From: Neoakkermansia glycaniphila | Lineage (GTDB): Bacteria > Verrucomicrobiota > Verrucomicrobiia > Verrucomicrobiales > Akkermansiaceae | NCBI RefSeq assembly: GCF_001683795.1 | Contig: NZ_LIGX01000032.1 | Coordinates: forward strand, 93,067-157,066 | Direction: 5' to 3' | Length of the DNA stretch: 64,000 bases | Notes under the pieces: model-generated | The model's input: the letters and a program-made list of their open reading frames with translations, nothing else | Database searches by the model: none | What the model was told of the DNA's origin: nothing | In this document: positions 34,034-42,141 of the stretch, one piece after another | How positions within the stretch are numbered: position 1 is the stretch's first letter | Layout of the letters: each line of letters begins with the position of its first letter | Position numbers and translations under genes: made by a program

Positions 34034-34868
34034 GCATCATCCCCGGTCCGTCTGGATTTTGGGCGGAGGCTACCTTGGTGCCGCGTTGCACGAGTATTGG
34101 CTGCGCGAGGGAGTGGAGTCGCGGAGGTTCGATATGGTGGCGGATCGTGCCGATGTGGTGGCCGATGTGACGCGCGGCGATGTGATGGCAGCGAAGGCTG
34201 CCGAACTGGGAGAACCCGATACGGTTTTTCTGTGCATGAGTACGTCCGGCGGAGATTGTGACGATTACCGCCGTTTGTATGTGCGTGCGGTGGAGGTTGT
34301 GAACGAGCTGTTTCCGGGTGCGCGCCGCATTTTGTGTTCCAGTACGTCTCTGTATGGGATTCTGGATGGCAGTTGGGCGACGGAGGCGCATGCCTGCGAA
34401 CCGTTGCATGGCCAAGGGCGCGTTTTGCTGGAGGCGGAACGCCTGCTGAGGCAGTCCGGCGGTATTGTGGCCCGGCTGGCGCCTTTGTATGGTCCGGGCC
34501 GCTCCGTGCTGCTGAGGAGGTTTTTGGATGGATCGGGCTGTGTACACGGCGCGGGCGATCGCTGGCTGAATTATGTGCACCGGGACGATGCTGTGGCGGC
34601 TTTGGCCCTGCTGGCTGTGTCGGATTGCCGGCACCAATGCTATAATGTGGCGGATGCTGTGCCGATGGTGAAGGCCGATGTGTACGGTTACCTGTCGGAA
34701 TTGACGGGGCTGGATATTCCTGCGGACGATGGTTGTTTTTCCCGCCGCGGCGGTACGAACCAGCGGGTGTCGAGTGCGTTGCTGATGGCTTTGGGCTGGC
34801 AGCCTTTGTATCCGTCGTTTGCGGACGGCGTGCCGGGTGTGTTGGAGTCGTTCGGTTTTGAGGTGTAG
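34023..34868 (+). CDS. NAD(P)-dependent epimerase/dehydratase-like protein (SDR)
   Basis: 281 residues. The N-terminal Rossmann motif is WILGGGYLGAAL (GGGYLG), as in YeeZ-type extended SDR proteins that act on nucleotide sugars or remain uncharacterised. A Ser-Ser-Thr-Ser-x-Tyr-Gly stretch (CSSTSLYGIL) is the expected catalytic region, but the classical YxxxK is replaced by a Tyr without the usual Lys spacing, so activity is uncertain. It overlaps ispD by 11 nt. Confidence 0.75.
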   Translation: MVAEHHPRSVWILGGGYLGAALHEYWLREGVESRRFDMVADRADVVADVTRGDVMAAKAAELGEPDTVFLCMSTSGGDCDDYRRLYVRAVEVVNELFPGARRILCSSTSLYGILDGSWATEAHACEPLHGQGRVLLEAERLLRQSGGIVARLAPLYGPGRSVLLRRFLDGSGCVHGAGDRWLNYVHRDDAVAALALLAVSDCRHQCYNVADAVPMVKADVYGYLSELTGLDIPADDGCFSRRGGTNQRVSSALLMALGWQPLYPSFADGVPGVLESFGFEV

Positions 34869-34910
34869 AAGTTGGGGCGAGGCCGTCGCATTGCGGAGCG
34901 GCAGGGGTAC

Positions 34911-34947
34911 GGAAAAAACGCGGCTGCCTTGTCGGAAGCCGCGTTTC
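34911..34947 (-). terminator. Terminator of rpsF, shared with the epimerase operon
   Basis: Nine-bp arms AAACGCGGC (34916-34924) and complement (34938-34946); six minus-strand T at 34918-34913. The plus-strand tail (GTTTCTT) may also work for the convergent ispD operon. Confidence 0.82.
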
Positions 34948-34975
34948 TTATGGAAAGAATGTACCGCCTATTGCC

Positions 34976-35254
34976 TTAGCAGGACCTGTAGTACTGGTAG
35001 TGAACCTGTTCGTCGATGGCGAGGCGTTCGCGTGCTGCGCGGATGACGGAGGGTTCGGCATTGAAGGTGTAGAGAACGTATTGGCCAGCCTTGATGTGGT
35101 TGGATTCGTAAGCGAATTCGCGACGTCCGATGTTCTTGATTTCGGTGATCTGGGCGCCTTCTTCCTTCAGCTGGTCGGCAACGGATTGGATAAGGTCGTC
35201 CATGGAGGTAACGCCCTTCATGTTGAGGACGATCAGTGCTTCGTACTTTCTCAT
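34976..35254 (-). CDS. rpsF: 30S ribosomal protein S6 (bS6)
   Basis: 92 residues from ATG 35254 (MRKYEALIVLNMKG), which matches the bS6 start; upstream in-frame residues do not. The family pattern IKNIGRREFAYESNHIKAGQYVLYTF is present in pieces. It binds the platform of the 30S with bS18. The usual rpsR, ssb and rplI partners are missing here. Confidence 0.95.
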   Translation of the reverse strand: MRKYEALIVLNMKGVTSMDDLIQSVADQLKEEGAQITEIKNIGRREFAYESNHIKAGQYVLYTFNAEPSVIRAARERLAIDEQVHYQYYRSC

Positions 35255-35264
35255 AGTGTTAAAT

Positions 35265-35293
35265 TTGTAAGTCTGCTTGGGACTATCTTGCAA
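35265..35293 (-). promoter_or_regulatory. Promoter of rpsF
   Basis: On the minus strand TTGCAA (35293-35288), 17 bp, TTACAA (35270-35265), with the ATG at 35254 after 10 nt, again a very short leader. Confidence 0.5.
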
Positions 35294-35368
35294 ATGCGGT
35301 CGCCGAGGATGCACTTTTTTCCGATGGAATGCAAGACTAAATTTGAGGATAGATTAGAAAATTGCAAA

Positions 35369-36655
35369 TCAGCCGATTGATTTCAGGGCTCGTGCAACGG
35401 CTGCGACCGTGTGATCGATGTCGCTTTCCGTGTGGGCGGCGGAGATGAACCCCGTTTCGTACGGCGAGGGGGCAAAGTAAACTCCTTGTTCCAGCAGGGA
35501 GCGGAAGAAGGGGCGGTATTGCTCCAGTGAGGCGGTCATGGCATCCTGCAGGTTGTTGACTTCTTTTGCGGTGAAGAAGAGGCAGAACATGGATCCGGTG
35601 CGGTGGAAGGTGAAGGGGTTGCCCGTGTCCGCAAGAGCTTTGCGGATGCCTTCTTCGAGGCGTGCGCCGAGGTTTTCCAGCCGGGAGTAGGCATCGGTGT
35701 TTTCCAGTTCGCGCAGTTGAGTGAGGCCCGCTGTCATGGCGATGGGGTTGCCGGAGAGGGTGCCTGCCTGGTAGACGGGACCGAGGGGGGAGACGCAGTC
35801 CATGATGTCCGCCCGGCCGCCGAAGGCTCCGACGGGGAGGCCTCCGCCGATGACTTTGCCGAGGCAGGTGATGTCCGGCGTGATGCCGTGGATGCCCTGT
35901 ACGCCGTCTTTGCCGAGGCGGAAGCCGGTCATGACTTCGTCGAAGATGAGGAGGGCGCCGTGGCGTGCGGTGATGTCGCGCAGGTATTCGAGGAAGTTGT
36001 CCTTCGGGAAGTATAGGCCGGCATTGGCCGGGTAGGGTTCGAGGATGATGGCGGCTATGTCGCTGCCGTGCGCGGCGAATGCCTGCCGGACGGCTTCCTT
36101 GTCGTTGTAGGGCAGGGCGATGGTGAGGGCGGCGAAGGCATCGGGTACGCCTGCGCTGTCCGGCTTGCCGCAGGTGAGGGCTCCGGATCCGGCGGAGACG
36201 AGGAGGGAGTCGACATGGCCGTGGTAACAGCCTTCGAATTTGATGATGTATTTCCGGCCCGTGTAGCCGCGAGCCAGCCGGATGGCGGACATGGTGGCTT
36301 CCGTGCCGCTGCTGGTCATGCGGACTTTGTCGATGGAGGGTATCCAGCGGACGATGGTTTCCGCCATGTCCACTTCAACGGCGGTGGGTGTGCCGTATCC
36401 CAGTCCCCGCGTGATGGCGTCTCCTACGGCGGCGATGATTTTGTCCGGCGCATGGCCGAGGATGGCGGGGCCCCATGTGCCGATGTAGTCGATGTAGTCG
36501 TTGCCGTCTTCATCGCGCAGGTGGGCTCCCTTGGCGGAGCGGACGAAGAAGGGGGTGCCATCGACGAGTTTGAAGGCGCGGACGGGGGAGTTGACCCCTC
36601 CGGGGATGACGGCCTTGCCGCGGGTGAAGAGTTGCTGAGACAGGGAGGTGTTCAT
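35369..36655 (-). CDS. hemL: Glutamate-1-semialdehyde 2,1-aminomutase
   Basis: 428 residues from ATG 36655 (MNTSLSQQLFTRGKAVIPGG). It converts glutamate-1-semialdehyde into 5-aminolevulinate in the C5 haem pathway, using PLP. Signatures: IPGGVNSPVRAF, SSGTEATMSAIRLAR and LIFDEVMTGFR; the PLP Lys is in CLGKVIGGGLPVGAFGG. It lies between rpsF and rpsU on the same strand with its own space. Confidence 0.97.
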   Translation of the reverse strand: MNTSLSQQLFTRGKAVIPGGVNSPVRAFKLVDGTPFFVRSAKGAHLRDEDGNDYIDYIGTWGPAILGHAPDKIIAAVGDAITRGLGYGTPTAVEVDMAETIVRWIPSIDKVRMTSSGTEATMSAIRLARGYTGRKYIIKFEGCYHGHVDSLLVSAGSGALTCGKPDSAGVPDAFAALTIALPYNDKEAVRQAFAAHGSDIAAIILEPYPANAGLYFPKDNFLEYLRDITARHGALLIFDEVMTGFRLGKDGVQGIHGITPDITCLGKVIGGGLPVGAFGGRADIMDCVSPLGPVYQAGTLSGNPIAMTAGLTQLRELENTDAYSRLENLGARLEEGIRKALADTGNPFTFHRTGSMFCLFFTAKEVNNLQDAMTASLEQYRPFFRSLLEQGVYFAPSPYETGFISAAHTESDIDHTVAAVARALKSIG

Positions 36656-36663
36656 GGGTGGAA

Positions 36664-36698
36664 ATGAAAGGGGGCAAACTCGCATGGAGCTTGCCCCT
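36664..36698 (-). terminator. Terminator of rpsU
   Basis: Seven-bp arms GGGGCAA/TTGCCCC (36671-36677 and 36691-36697) between rpsU and hemL; the minus tail CTTTCATTT is moderately T-rich, the plus side has six T. Confidence 0.6.
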
Positions 36699-36733
36699 TT
36701 TTTCAAGATTTTCGATTTCCCGAACCAGGAGGT

Positions 36734-36973
36734 TTAGGCTTCAGGGGCGGGAGTGATCGCTTCGGCGGGAATTTCTTCCTTGTTCGTGAAGCGCCACTTG
36801 ACTTTGTTGCGCTTGGAAGCGGAGCGAGCCTTGCGGCGGCGTTCGTCCATGGGTGTTTCAAAAGCACGGCGACGGCGCATTTCGTCAAGAATGCCTTCCG
36901 TGTCGAGTTTTGTCTTGAGGCGCTTGAGTGCGCGGTCGATAGGTTCTCCTTTTCTTACAGTAACTGAACGCAT
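36734..36973 (-). CDS. rpsU: 30S ribosomal protein S21 (bS21)
   Basis: 79 residues. Start MRSVTVRKGEPIDRALKRLK and the basic RRRRAFETP, RRRKARSASKRNK stretches are characteristic of bS21, which helps 16S rRNA 3'-end recognition of mRNA. The acidic/Pro tail (EEIPAEAITPAPEA) is somewhat longer than usual. Confidence 0.95.
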   Translation of the reverse strand: MRSVTVRKGEPIDRALKRLKTKLDTEGILDEMRRRRAFETPMDERRRKARSASKRNKVKWRFTNKEEIPAEAITPAPEA

Positions 36974-37101
36974 GATGATAAAGTTTGATAATTCGTTCGG
37001 GAATCGGGCGAAGAAACTACCGTTTTTTTGTTGCGGAGTCAAGTATAATGTCTTTCGAGAGAGAAAAAAATGCGCGAAGCGGATTTTTTTCGTGCGGCGG
37101 A

Positions 37102-37884
37102 TCAGGAACGGAGGGTTCCCTGCCGGGTGAATCGGCGGCGGCGTATCCATTCGAGGCAGAGGAAGGAGCCGAGCGCGGTGGCCGTGGAGATCATGAGCAG
37201 GACGACGATCTGGTAGCGGATGGCCTGCACGGGGTCGGCTCCCGCGAGGATTTGCCCCGTCATCATGCCGGGAAGGGCGACGATGCCGACGCTCATCATG
37301 GTGTTGATGGAGGGGCGCATGCCCAGTACGAGGGCTTCGCGGACGATGGGCTGGCTGGCTTCGGCGGGCGAGGCTCCGAGGAGGAGGCGCATTTCGACTT
37401 CTCCCCGCCGCGCTTCCATTTGCTTGAAGTAGTAGCCGAGCGAGATGCCGAGGGCGTTCATGGTGTTGCTGATGATCATGCCCCCGATGGGGATGAAGAA
37501 GCGGGCATCCCACCAGGGGTTGACTTCGATGATGCCTCCGGTGACGACGGTGAGGATGAAGAAGCTGGTGAGCAGGATGGAGGCGAATGAGGGGAGGAGG
37601 TAGGAGGTGGATTGCTTGCCGACATTGCCCCTGACGATCTGGGTGGCGGTGAGGATGGAGGCGATGAAGAAGGCGGCGACCCAGTACCATTGCCCTGATT
37701 GGAAGAGGAACTGCAGGATGTAGCCGACGGCGAAGAGCTGGATGAAGGTGCGTGCGGTGGCGAGCAGCAGGCTCTTCTCGAGGCCGAGGCCGCGGATGAA
37801 GGAGAGGGTGCAGGAGAGCAGGACGAAACCGACACTGAGGAAGAGGGGGACGAGGCCGATTTCCATGTAGGAGGTGTTGTTCAT
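37102..37884 (-). CDS. fetB: FetB-like ABC transporter permease (UPF0014)
   Basis: 260 residues with about seven membrane helices. FetB proteins form an exporter, with FetA, linked to iron efflux in E. coli; substrate here is inferred only. Conserved stretches: RTFIQLFAVGYILQ, IPIGGMIISNTMNALG and LPGMMTGQILAGADP. The start overlaps the fetA stop by 4 nt. The order is rnd-fetA-fetB. Confidence 0.9.
   Translation of the reverse strand: MNNTSYMEIGLVPLFLSVGFVLLSCTLSFIRGLGLEKSLLLATARTFIQLFAVGYILQFLFQSGQWYWVAAFFIASILTATQIVRGNVGKQSTSYLLPSFASILLTSFFILTVVTGGIIEVNPWWDARFFIPIGGMIISNTMNALGISLGYYFKQMEARRGEVEMRLLLGASPAEASQPIVREALVLGMRPSINTMMSVGIVALPGMMTGQILAGADPVQAIRYQIVVLLMISTATALGSFLCLEWIRRRRFTRQGTLRS
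37114..37142 (-). promoter_or_regulatory. Promoter of rpsU
   Basis: On the minus strand TTGACT (37142-37137), 17 bp, TAGTTT (37119-37114). The -35 element falls inside the end of the fetB coding region, giving a leader of about 135 nt. Confidence 0.45.
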
Positions 37885-38570
37885 GACGCGGAGGGGGAAG
37901 CCCAGGTGGCGCGGCCGTTGTCCAGATACAGCGTGCGGTAGGGGCGTGACGGGCGGTAGGCCTGATGCGTGATGCAGATGATGCCCGTGCCGGCATCGGC
38001 CAGGGCTTCGAGGTATTTCTCGACTTCTCCAGTGTTGGCGGGGTCAAGGGCGCTGGTGGGTTCGTCGAGCAGGAGGAGGTCGGGCTGGAGCAGGACGGCG
38101 CGTATGAGGGTCAGGCGTTGCTTTTGTCCTGTGCTGAGGCGGGAGGCGGTTTCATCCAGAGGGATGTCTTGCAGGCCGAGGCGCTGCATGGCGGCGGCAA
38201 GAGTGGAGTCGTCCGGCCGGGAGAGTGTTTTGTTGGCGCGGAAGGTGAAGGGGAGAAGGAGATTGTTCCGGATGGAGAGGTTGTCGTCCAGTATCGGGGT
38301 TTGCATGACGAAGCCGAGGCGGTGCCTGAGTGTGGCTGGCGGGGTGTCGGACAGTTCCGTGCCGAGCAGGCGGATGCTGCCGGATTGCGGGGCATCGAGT
38401 CCGGAGAGGAGGCGGAGCAGCGTGGATTTGCCGCTGCCGGACGGTCCGGTGACGAGAACGAAGTCTCCCCGGGCGATGTCGAATGTCAAATCATCCAGCT
38501 TGCCACGGCCCGAAGGATGGATGAAGCGGAGATGTTCGACTGAGAGGAGAGGCGTGTTGGTGTCGTTCAT
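37881..38570 (-). CDS. fetA: FetA-like ABC transporter ATP-binding protein
   Basis: 229 residues. Walker A GPSGSGKST, signature LSTGQKQR (a variant of LSGGQ), Walker B LLLLDEPTSALD and the H-loop in ITHQ are all present, so it should be an active ATPase. It begins 3 bp after the rnd stop and overlaps fetB, so the three genes form one unit. Confidence 0.93.
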   Translation of the reverse strand: MNDTNTPLLSVEHLRFIHPSGRGKLDDLTFDIARGDFVLVTGPSGSGKSTLLRLLSGLDAPQSGSIRLLGTELSDTPPATLRHRLGFVMQTPILDDNLSIRNNLLLPFTFRANKTLSRPDDSTLAAAMQRLGLQDIPLDETASRLSTGQKQRLTLIRAVLLQPDLLLLDEPTSALDPANTGEVEKYLEALADAGTGIICITHQAYRPSRPYRTLYLDNGRATWASPSAS

Positions 38571-38573
38571 GCG

Positions 38574-39635
38574 TCAATGGATGCCCATGACTTCCCTTTG
38601 CCAGTTCAGGAGATGGGTGAATCCCGTTTCTTCATTGGTTGCGATGGATTCCATGATGGCCCGCGGTGCGACGAAGGATGGGTCGAGATCGAGCTTTTCA
38701 GCCGCCTCGTTGCGGCGTTGAATCCAGTTTTCCAGCCGGGTTTCGAATTGGTCGTCGTAGGCGGGCCGGGGCCGGCTGATGCGGCAGGGATAATCGTTTT
38801 CATCCATGCCGTGGAAGGTCTCGACAGCTTTCAGGAAGCGGGCGGCGCGATGGGTGTGGAAGCGGCTGTGCGGTGTGATGCTGTTGCCTTCCTGCAGGGC
38901 GGTGCTCCAGCGCAGGAGGTCGTCGTTCGAGCAGACCATGAACGAGGGTTTGTCCCATGACTGGGCTTCCCTGTCGCGCCATGTCCAGAGGGTTTTGAGC
39001 GCGGCCAGTCCTCGCCGTTGCAGGCGGCCGCAGCCGCGGATGCGCCATGAGTCTGGCGATTCTTCCGCCATGCGTTCGCGGGCGCGTTCCATGTTGTGGC
39101 GGCAGGTTTCTAGGAACCATTCGTAGCGGCCTTTGCTGCGCAATTCGGCGCAGAGTTTGTCCGCCATGTCGAGCATGTACTGGACGTCCGATTGCGCGTA
39201 TTCGAGCATGGCCTGCGAGATGGGCCGTTTGCCCCAGTCCGCCTTCTGGTTTGTTTTGCTGAGCTGGATGCCGTAGAAGTGTTCGACGAGAGCGGCAAGG
39301 CCGAATTGGCGAAAGCCGAGCAGGCGGGCGGCGATCTGCGTGTCCAGAATGAGGTGGGGCAGGGTGTTGAATCCGTTCAACATGAGGCTCATGTCGTAAT
39401 CGGCGCCGTGCATCCAAATGTCAGATTCCGACAGCCAGGTCGTAAAGGCCCGCATGTCTTCCATGGCGAGGGGGTCGAGTAGGCATACGCCTTCTTCATC
39501 CGCATACTGGATGAGGCAAATTTTTTCCTGATACCTGTGCAGGCTGTCTGCTTCCAAGTCCAGAACAACTCGAGCAGGGGCTTGGCGACCGGCACGGAGC
39601 TTCCATTGGAGCAGATCTTCCCGTGTGGCAATCAT
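38574..39635 (-). CDS. rnd: Ribonuclease D
   Basis: 353 residues. The DEDDy 3'-5' exonuclease motifs are visible: ExoI Asp26/Glu28 in VLDLEADS, ExoII GADYDMSLM and ExoIII with Tyr and Asp (LEYAQSDVQYML). An HRDC-like region is at the C-terminus. It trims tRNA precursors and other structured RNA. It is first in an operon with fetA-fetB, a pairing I do not recognise from model bacteria. Confidence 0.93.
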   Translation of the reverse strand: MIATREDLLQWKLRAGRQAPARVVLDLEADSLHRYQEKICLIQYADEEGVCLLDPLAMEDMRAFTTWLSESDIWMHGADYDMSLMLNGFNTLPHLILDTQIAARLLGFRQFGLAALVEHFYGIQLSKTNQKADWGKRPISQAMLEYAQSDVQYMLDMADKLCAELRSKGRYEWFLETCRHNMERARERMAEESPDSWRIRGCGRLQRRGLAALKTLWTWRDREAQSWDKPSFMVCSNDDLLRWSTALQEGNSITPHSRFHTHRAARFLKAVETFHGMDENDYPCRISRPRPAYDDQFETRLENWIQRRNEAAEKLDLDPSFVAPRAIMESIATNEETGFTHLLNWQREVMGIH

Positions 39636-39694
39636 AAGTGAACGGCGGTTATTGCATCACATTCATCTGCTGCCTGCAATAAAAAAATGCCGGG

Positions 39695-40822
39695 TCATGA
39701 AAAGAGGGGGTAGGTATAAAGCTGGCCTGCATAATTGCGCAGCGTGACGTGGTCGTCCGTTTGTTCGACGATGTAATCCGGGTTGACGGGGATTTTGCCG
39801 CCGCCGCCCGGTGCGTCCACGACGTACTGCGGGATGGCGTAGCCGGAAGTGTGGCCGCGGAGTGCTGAAATGATGTCGATTCCCGTCTGCAGGGTGGTGC
39901 GGAAATGGCGGGAGCCTTCGATCAGATCGCACTGGTAAAGGTAGTAGGGCCGGACGCGGCATTGCAGCAGCCGGTGGTACAGGGGACGCTGGATGGCGAT
40001 GTCGTCGTTGATGCCCTTGAGGAGGACAGTCTGGCTGCCGAGCGGGATGCCATGGTCTGCCAGCCGGACGAGCGCTTCTTCGGCTTCGCCTGTGAGTTCG
40101 CTGGGATGGTTGACGTGGACGGAGAGGAACAGGGGTGCGTGTTTGCGCAGAGTGGCGCAGAGGGAGTCCGTGATGCGCTGCGGGAGGAAGATCGGAATGC
40201 GCGAGCCAATGCGCAGGAATTCGATATGAGGAATGCTGCGGAGTTCGGAGAGGATGGAATCCAGCCGGGAGTCGGGGAGGAGAAGGGGGTCTCCGCCGGA
40301 AAGGAGCACATCGCGGATTTCTGTATGGCGGCGGATATAGTCGAAGGCGGCATCCCAGTTGGTGCGCAGTTTATGATCCGTGACGCCGGAGACGACACGA
40401 GAGCGTGTGCAGTGGCGGCAATAGGAGGCGCAGCGGTCTGTGGCCAGCAGGAGAACGCGGTCCGGGTAACGGTGGACGAGGCCGGGGGCTACCATGCGAT
40501 CGTCTTCGCCGCAAGGATCGGCCATTTCTTCTTCCCCGACAATGGTTTCATCCATGTGCGGGATGACTTGCCTCCGCAACGGGTCGCATGGATTGTCGGG
40601 ATCGATCAGGCTCAGGAAATAGGGGGTGATGCTGACGGCCAGCCTCTCGGCGGCATGGAGCAGGGCGTTTCGTTCTTCGGTGCTGAGGCGGAGGGCCGCT
40701 TCCAGCTTGGGGATCGAGTTGAAGCTGTGCCTGAGCTGCCATGTATAGTCTTCCCATTCTTCTTGTGTGGCACCTTGTCGTATGGAGTCGGGAATATCGG
40801 TCAGGAGAGTCTTTTGGTTCAT
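39695..40822 (-). CDS. KamA-family radical SAM aminomutase (lysine 2,3-aminomutase-like)
   Basis: 375 residues. Radical SAM motif CASYCRHC (Cys131, 135, 138), then LLSGGDPLLL, HVNHPSE, QTVLLKGIND and the PLP region GGGGKIP. The family moves an amino group on lysine: free L-lysine (KamA) or lysine on elongation factor P (EpmB). The C-terminus ends in YTYPLFS without the three zinc-binding Cys typical of clostridial KamA. That and the shorter length (KamA about 415, EpmB about 340) make an EpmB-like or other role possible. No efp gene is adjacent. Confidence 0.88.
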   Translation of the reverse strand: MNQKTLLTDIPDSIRQGATQEEWEDYTWQLRHSFNSIPKLEAALRLSTEERNALLHAAERLAVSITPYFLSLIDPDNPCDPLRRQVIPHMDETIVGEEEMADPCGEDDRMVAPGLVHRYPDRVLLLATDRCASYCRHCTRSRVVSGVTDHKLRTNWDAAFDYIRRHTEIRDVLLSGGDPLLLPDSRLDSILSELRSIPHIEFLRIGSRIPIFLPQRITDSLCATLRKHAPLFLSVHVNHPSELTGEAEEALVRLADHGIPLGSQTVLLKGINDDIAIQRPLYHRLLQCRVRPYYLYQCDLIEGSRHFRTTLQTGIDIISALRGHTSGYAIPQYVVDAPGGGGKIPVNPDYIVEQTDDHVTLRNYAGQLYTYPLFS

Positions 40823-41220
40823 GGCGATGATGGAAAACGGCTCGTTCAGGTTCTTTGTGGCTCGGAGCAGGTTTTACGTTCAAAAACTGTCTGGAATGGG
40901 TGTATGGCGAAGGAAGTCGTGGGGCGATGGAAGCCGGGTGATGTTTTTGGCTGCGGCTCGGACCAGCCTTGATGAAGTGTGCTGCCTTGTTGGGTTATTT
41001 TATGATCAAAATCCTTGAAAATGAATCGATTGTTTTTTGTTGCTTGTTTTTAGCATGGCACGATGCGTGAAACGACACAATCTCAGAGTTTGCCATGTTG
41101 TGAAAGACAAGTGAGGCGAAGGGTACAAGTTTGTTGAAAAATCCCTGTCCGACAATGGGAAATGAATGTGTGTGCTGTTGTCGGCAAGGTGCAAACAGTT
41201 ACTGCCGCGCTGCAGAAAAT
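40823..41220. other. 398 bp without a gene
   Basis: No convincing coding sequence, hairpin or repeat was found between kamA and the minus-strand tRNA-Gly. The part next to 41220 receives transcription from the tRNA, and the AT-rich stretch around 41000-41060 (runs of T) may end it. The upstream region of kamA would lie around 40830-40900. Confidence 0.5.
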
Positions 41221-41294
41221 TGGTACGGGTGATGGGAATCGAACCCACGTCTCAAGCTTGGGAAGCTCGCGTCCTACCATTGAACGACACCCGC
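41221..41294 (-). tRNA. tRNA-Gly (anticodon CCC)
   Basis: A 74-nt cloverleaf with encoded CCA. Acceptor GCGGGTG/CACCCGT (first pair G-U), anticodon stem CGAGC/GCTTG around loop TTCCCAA (anticodon CCC), T-arm GGGTTCGATTCCC. Confidence 0.93.
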
Positions 41295-41310
41295 GTGTGG
41301 AGATGGAAGA

Positions 41311-41339
41311 ACCCTACTCCACGGCTGGGAGGCGGTCAA
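41311..41339 (-). promoter_or_regulatory. Promoter of tRNA-Gly(CCC)
   Basis: On the minus strand TTGACC (41339-41334), 17 bp, TAGGGT (41316-41311), 16 nt from the tRNA 5' end. Confidence 0.5.
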
Positions 41340-41375
41340 GCAAAAAGAAAAAAATCATGCTGCTAGAAAAAATGC

Positions 41376-41403
41376 TTGCCAAGGTGCGGAGGTCTGCTAA
41401 AAT
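41376..41403 (+). promoter_or_regulatory. Promoter of tRNA-Gly(TCC) and perhaps the export operon
   Basis: TTGCCA (41376-41381), 16 bp, TAAAAT (41398-41403), 11 nt from the tRNA 5' end. No other promoter was found before the export operon. Confidence 0.55.
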
Positions 41404-41414
41404 GCAAACGTCAA

Positions 41415-41488
41415 GCGGGTATAGCTTAATGGTAAAGCTCCAGCCTTCCAAGCTGATCACACGGGTTCGATTCCCGTTACCCGCTCCA
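41415..41488 (+). tRNA. tRNA-Gly (anticodon TCC)
   Basis: 74 nt with encoded CCA. Acceptor GCGGGTA/TACCCGC, anticodon loop CTTCCAA (anticodon TCC) on a stem with a C-A mismatch at the outer pair, T-arm GGGTTCGATTCCC. Confidence 0.93.
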
Positions 41489-41522
41489 CTCTTTCTATTT
41501 TGAATTTTACCCAAGTGCGCTA

Positions 41523-42101
41523 ATGATGAAAACGTGCGTTTTTAAGAAGTTGGGAGTTATGGCTGCGGCTTTGTCCTGTGTGTGTGTTGCCGGCGCCATT
41601 ACTGCTGAACAAAAGCAACAGGTTGCTTCCGGTGTTGCTGCCCAGATCAAGAATGAGAAGGCCGATTCCGGGAAAATGGTTGTCATTGTACGTGATGCTG
41701 TGCAGAAGTCGCCGGAAGCGGTGACTGACATTGTTCGCGCTGCTCTGACGAGTTTCGACGCCAAGAAGAATTTGCCGACTGTGAAGGAAGTTGCGATTGC
41801 TGCCGTTATGGCGCATGAGACGCCATATCGTGTCTTGGAACCTGTATCCAAGGAGGTGCAATCGGTTTTGGGTAATACGGATGAAGCGAAGCTTCTGGTG
41901 AAGGATATTGCGACGTACGTCGTGACCAAGGCTGCTGACAGTCCGCTGGCGACTTCGGGTGAGACGCAGGAAGCTTCGGCTGTTCCGTTTCGTTCTTTAC
42001 TTTCCAAGGATAATGTGAAGGCTGGCAATGGCCCTAACGGCGGCGGTTGCGATGGGCCGGTTGTGGTGCCCCCTCCCTCGCCGGATGTGAGTGTTCAATA
42101 A
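41523..42101 (+). CDS. Unknown secreted protein at the head of a polysaccharide-export operon
   Basis: 192 residues; ATG 41523 or 41526. A signal peptide (MAAALSCVCVAGAITA) is followed by a helical, Ala/Val/Lys-rich region and a Gly/Pro-rich tail (GNGPNGGGCDGPVVVPPPSP). I do not recognise the family and see no catalytic motif. It starts 34 nt after the tRNA-Gly 3' end and 40 nt before the outer-membrane barrel gene, so it is probably periplasmic and acts with the export machinery. Base composition is less GC-rich than the flanking genes. Confidence 0.7.
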   Translation: MMKTCVFKKLGVMAAALSCVCVAGAITAEQKQQVASGVAAQIKNEKADSGKMVVIVRDAVQKSPEAVTDIVRAALTSFDAKKNLPTVKEVAIAAVMAHETPYRVLEPVSKEVQSVLGNTDEAKLLVKDIATYVVTKAADSPLATSGETQEASAVPFRSLLSKDNVKAGNGPNGGGCDGPVVVPPPSPDVSVQ

Positions 42102-42141
42102 GCCCATGTTGACCTTGATTCGTTTGTACGGCTAGGCCTTT

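Noticed and set aside
34023..34868. Assigning a specific sugar-nucleotide epimerase function
   Set aside because: The Rossmann loop is clear but the catalytic Tyr-x-x-x-Lys is not, and there are no sugar pathway genes beside it.
41221..41294. tRNA-Gly with anticodon TCC on the minus strand
   Set aside because: The five-pair stem CGAGC/GCTTG places the loop as TTCCCAA, giving CCC; reading TCC would put C at position 37 and break the stem.
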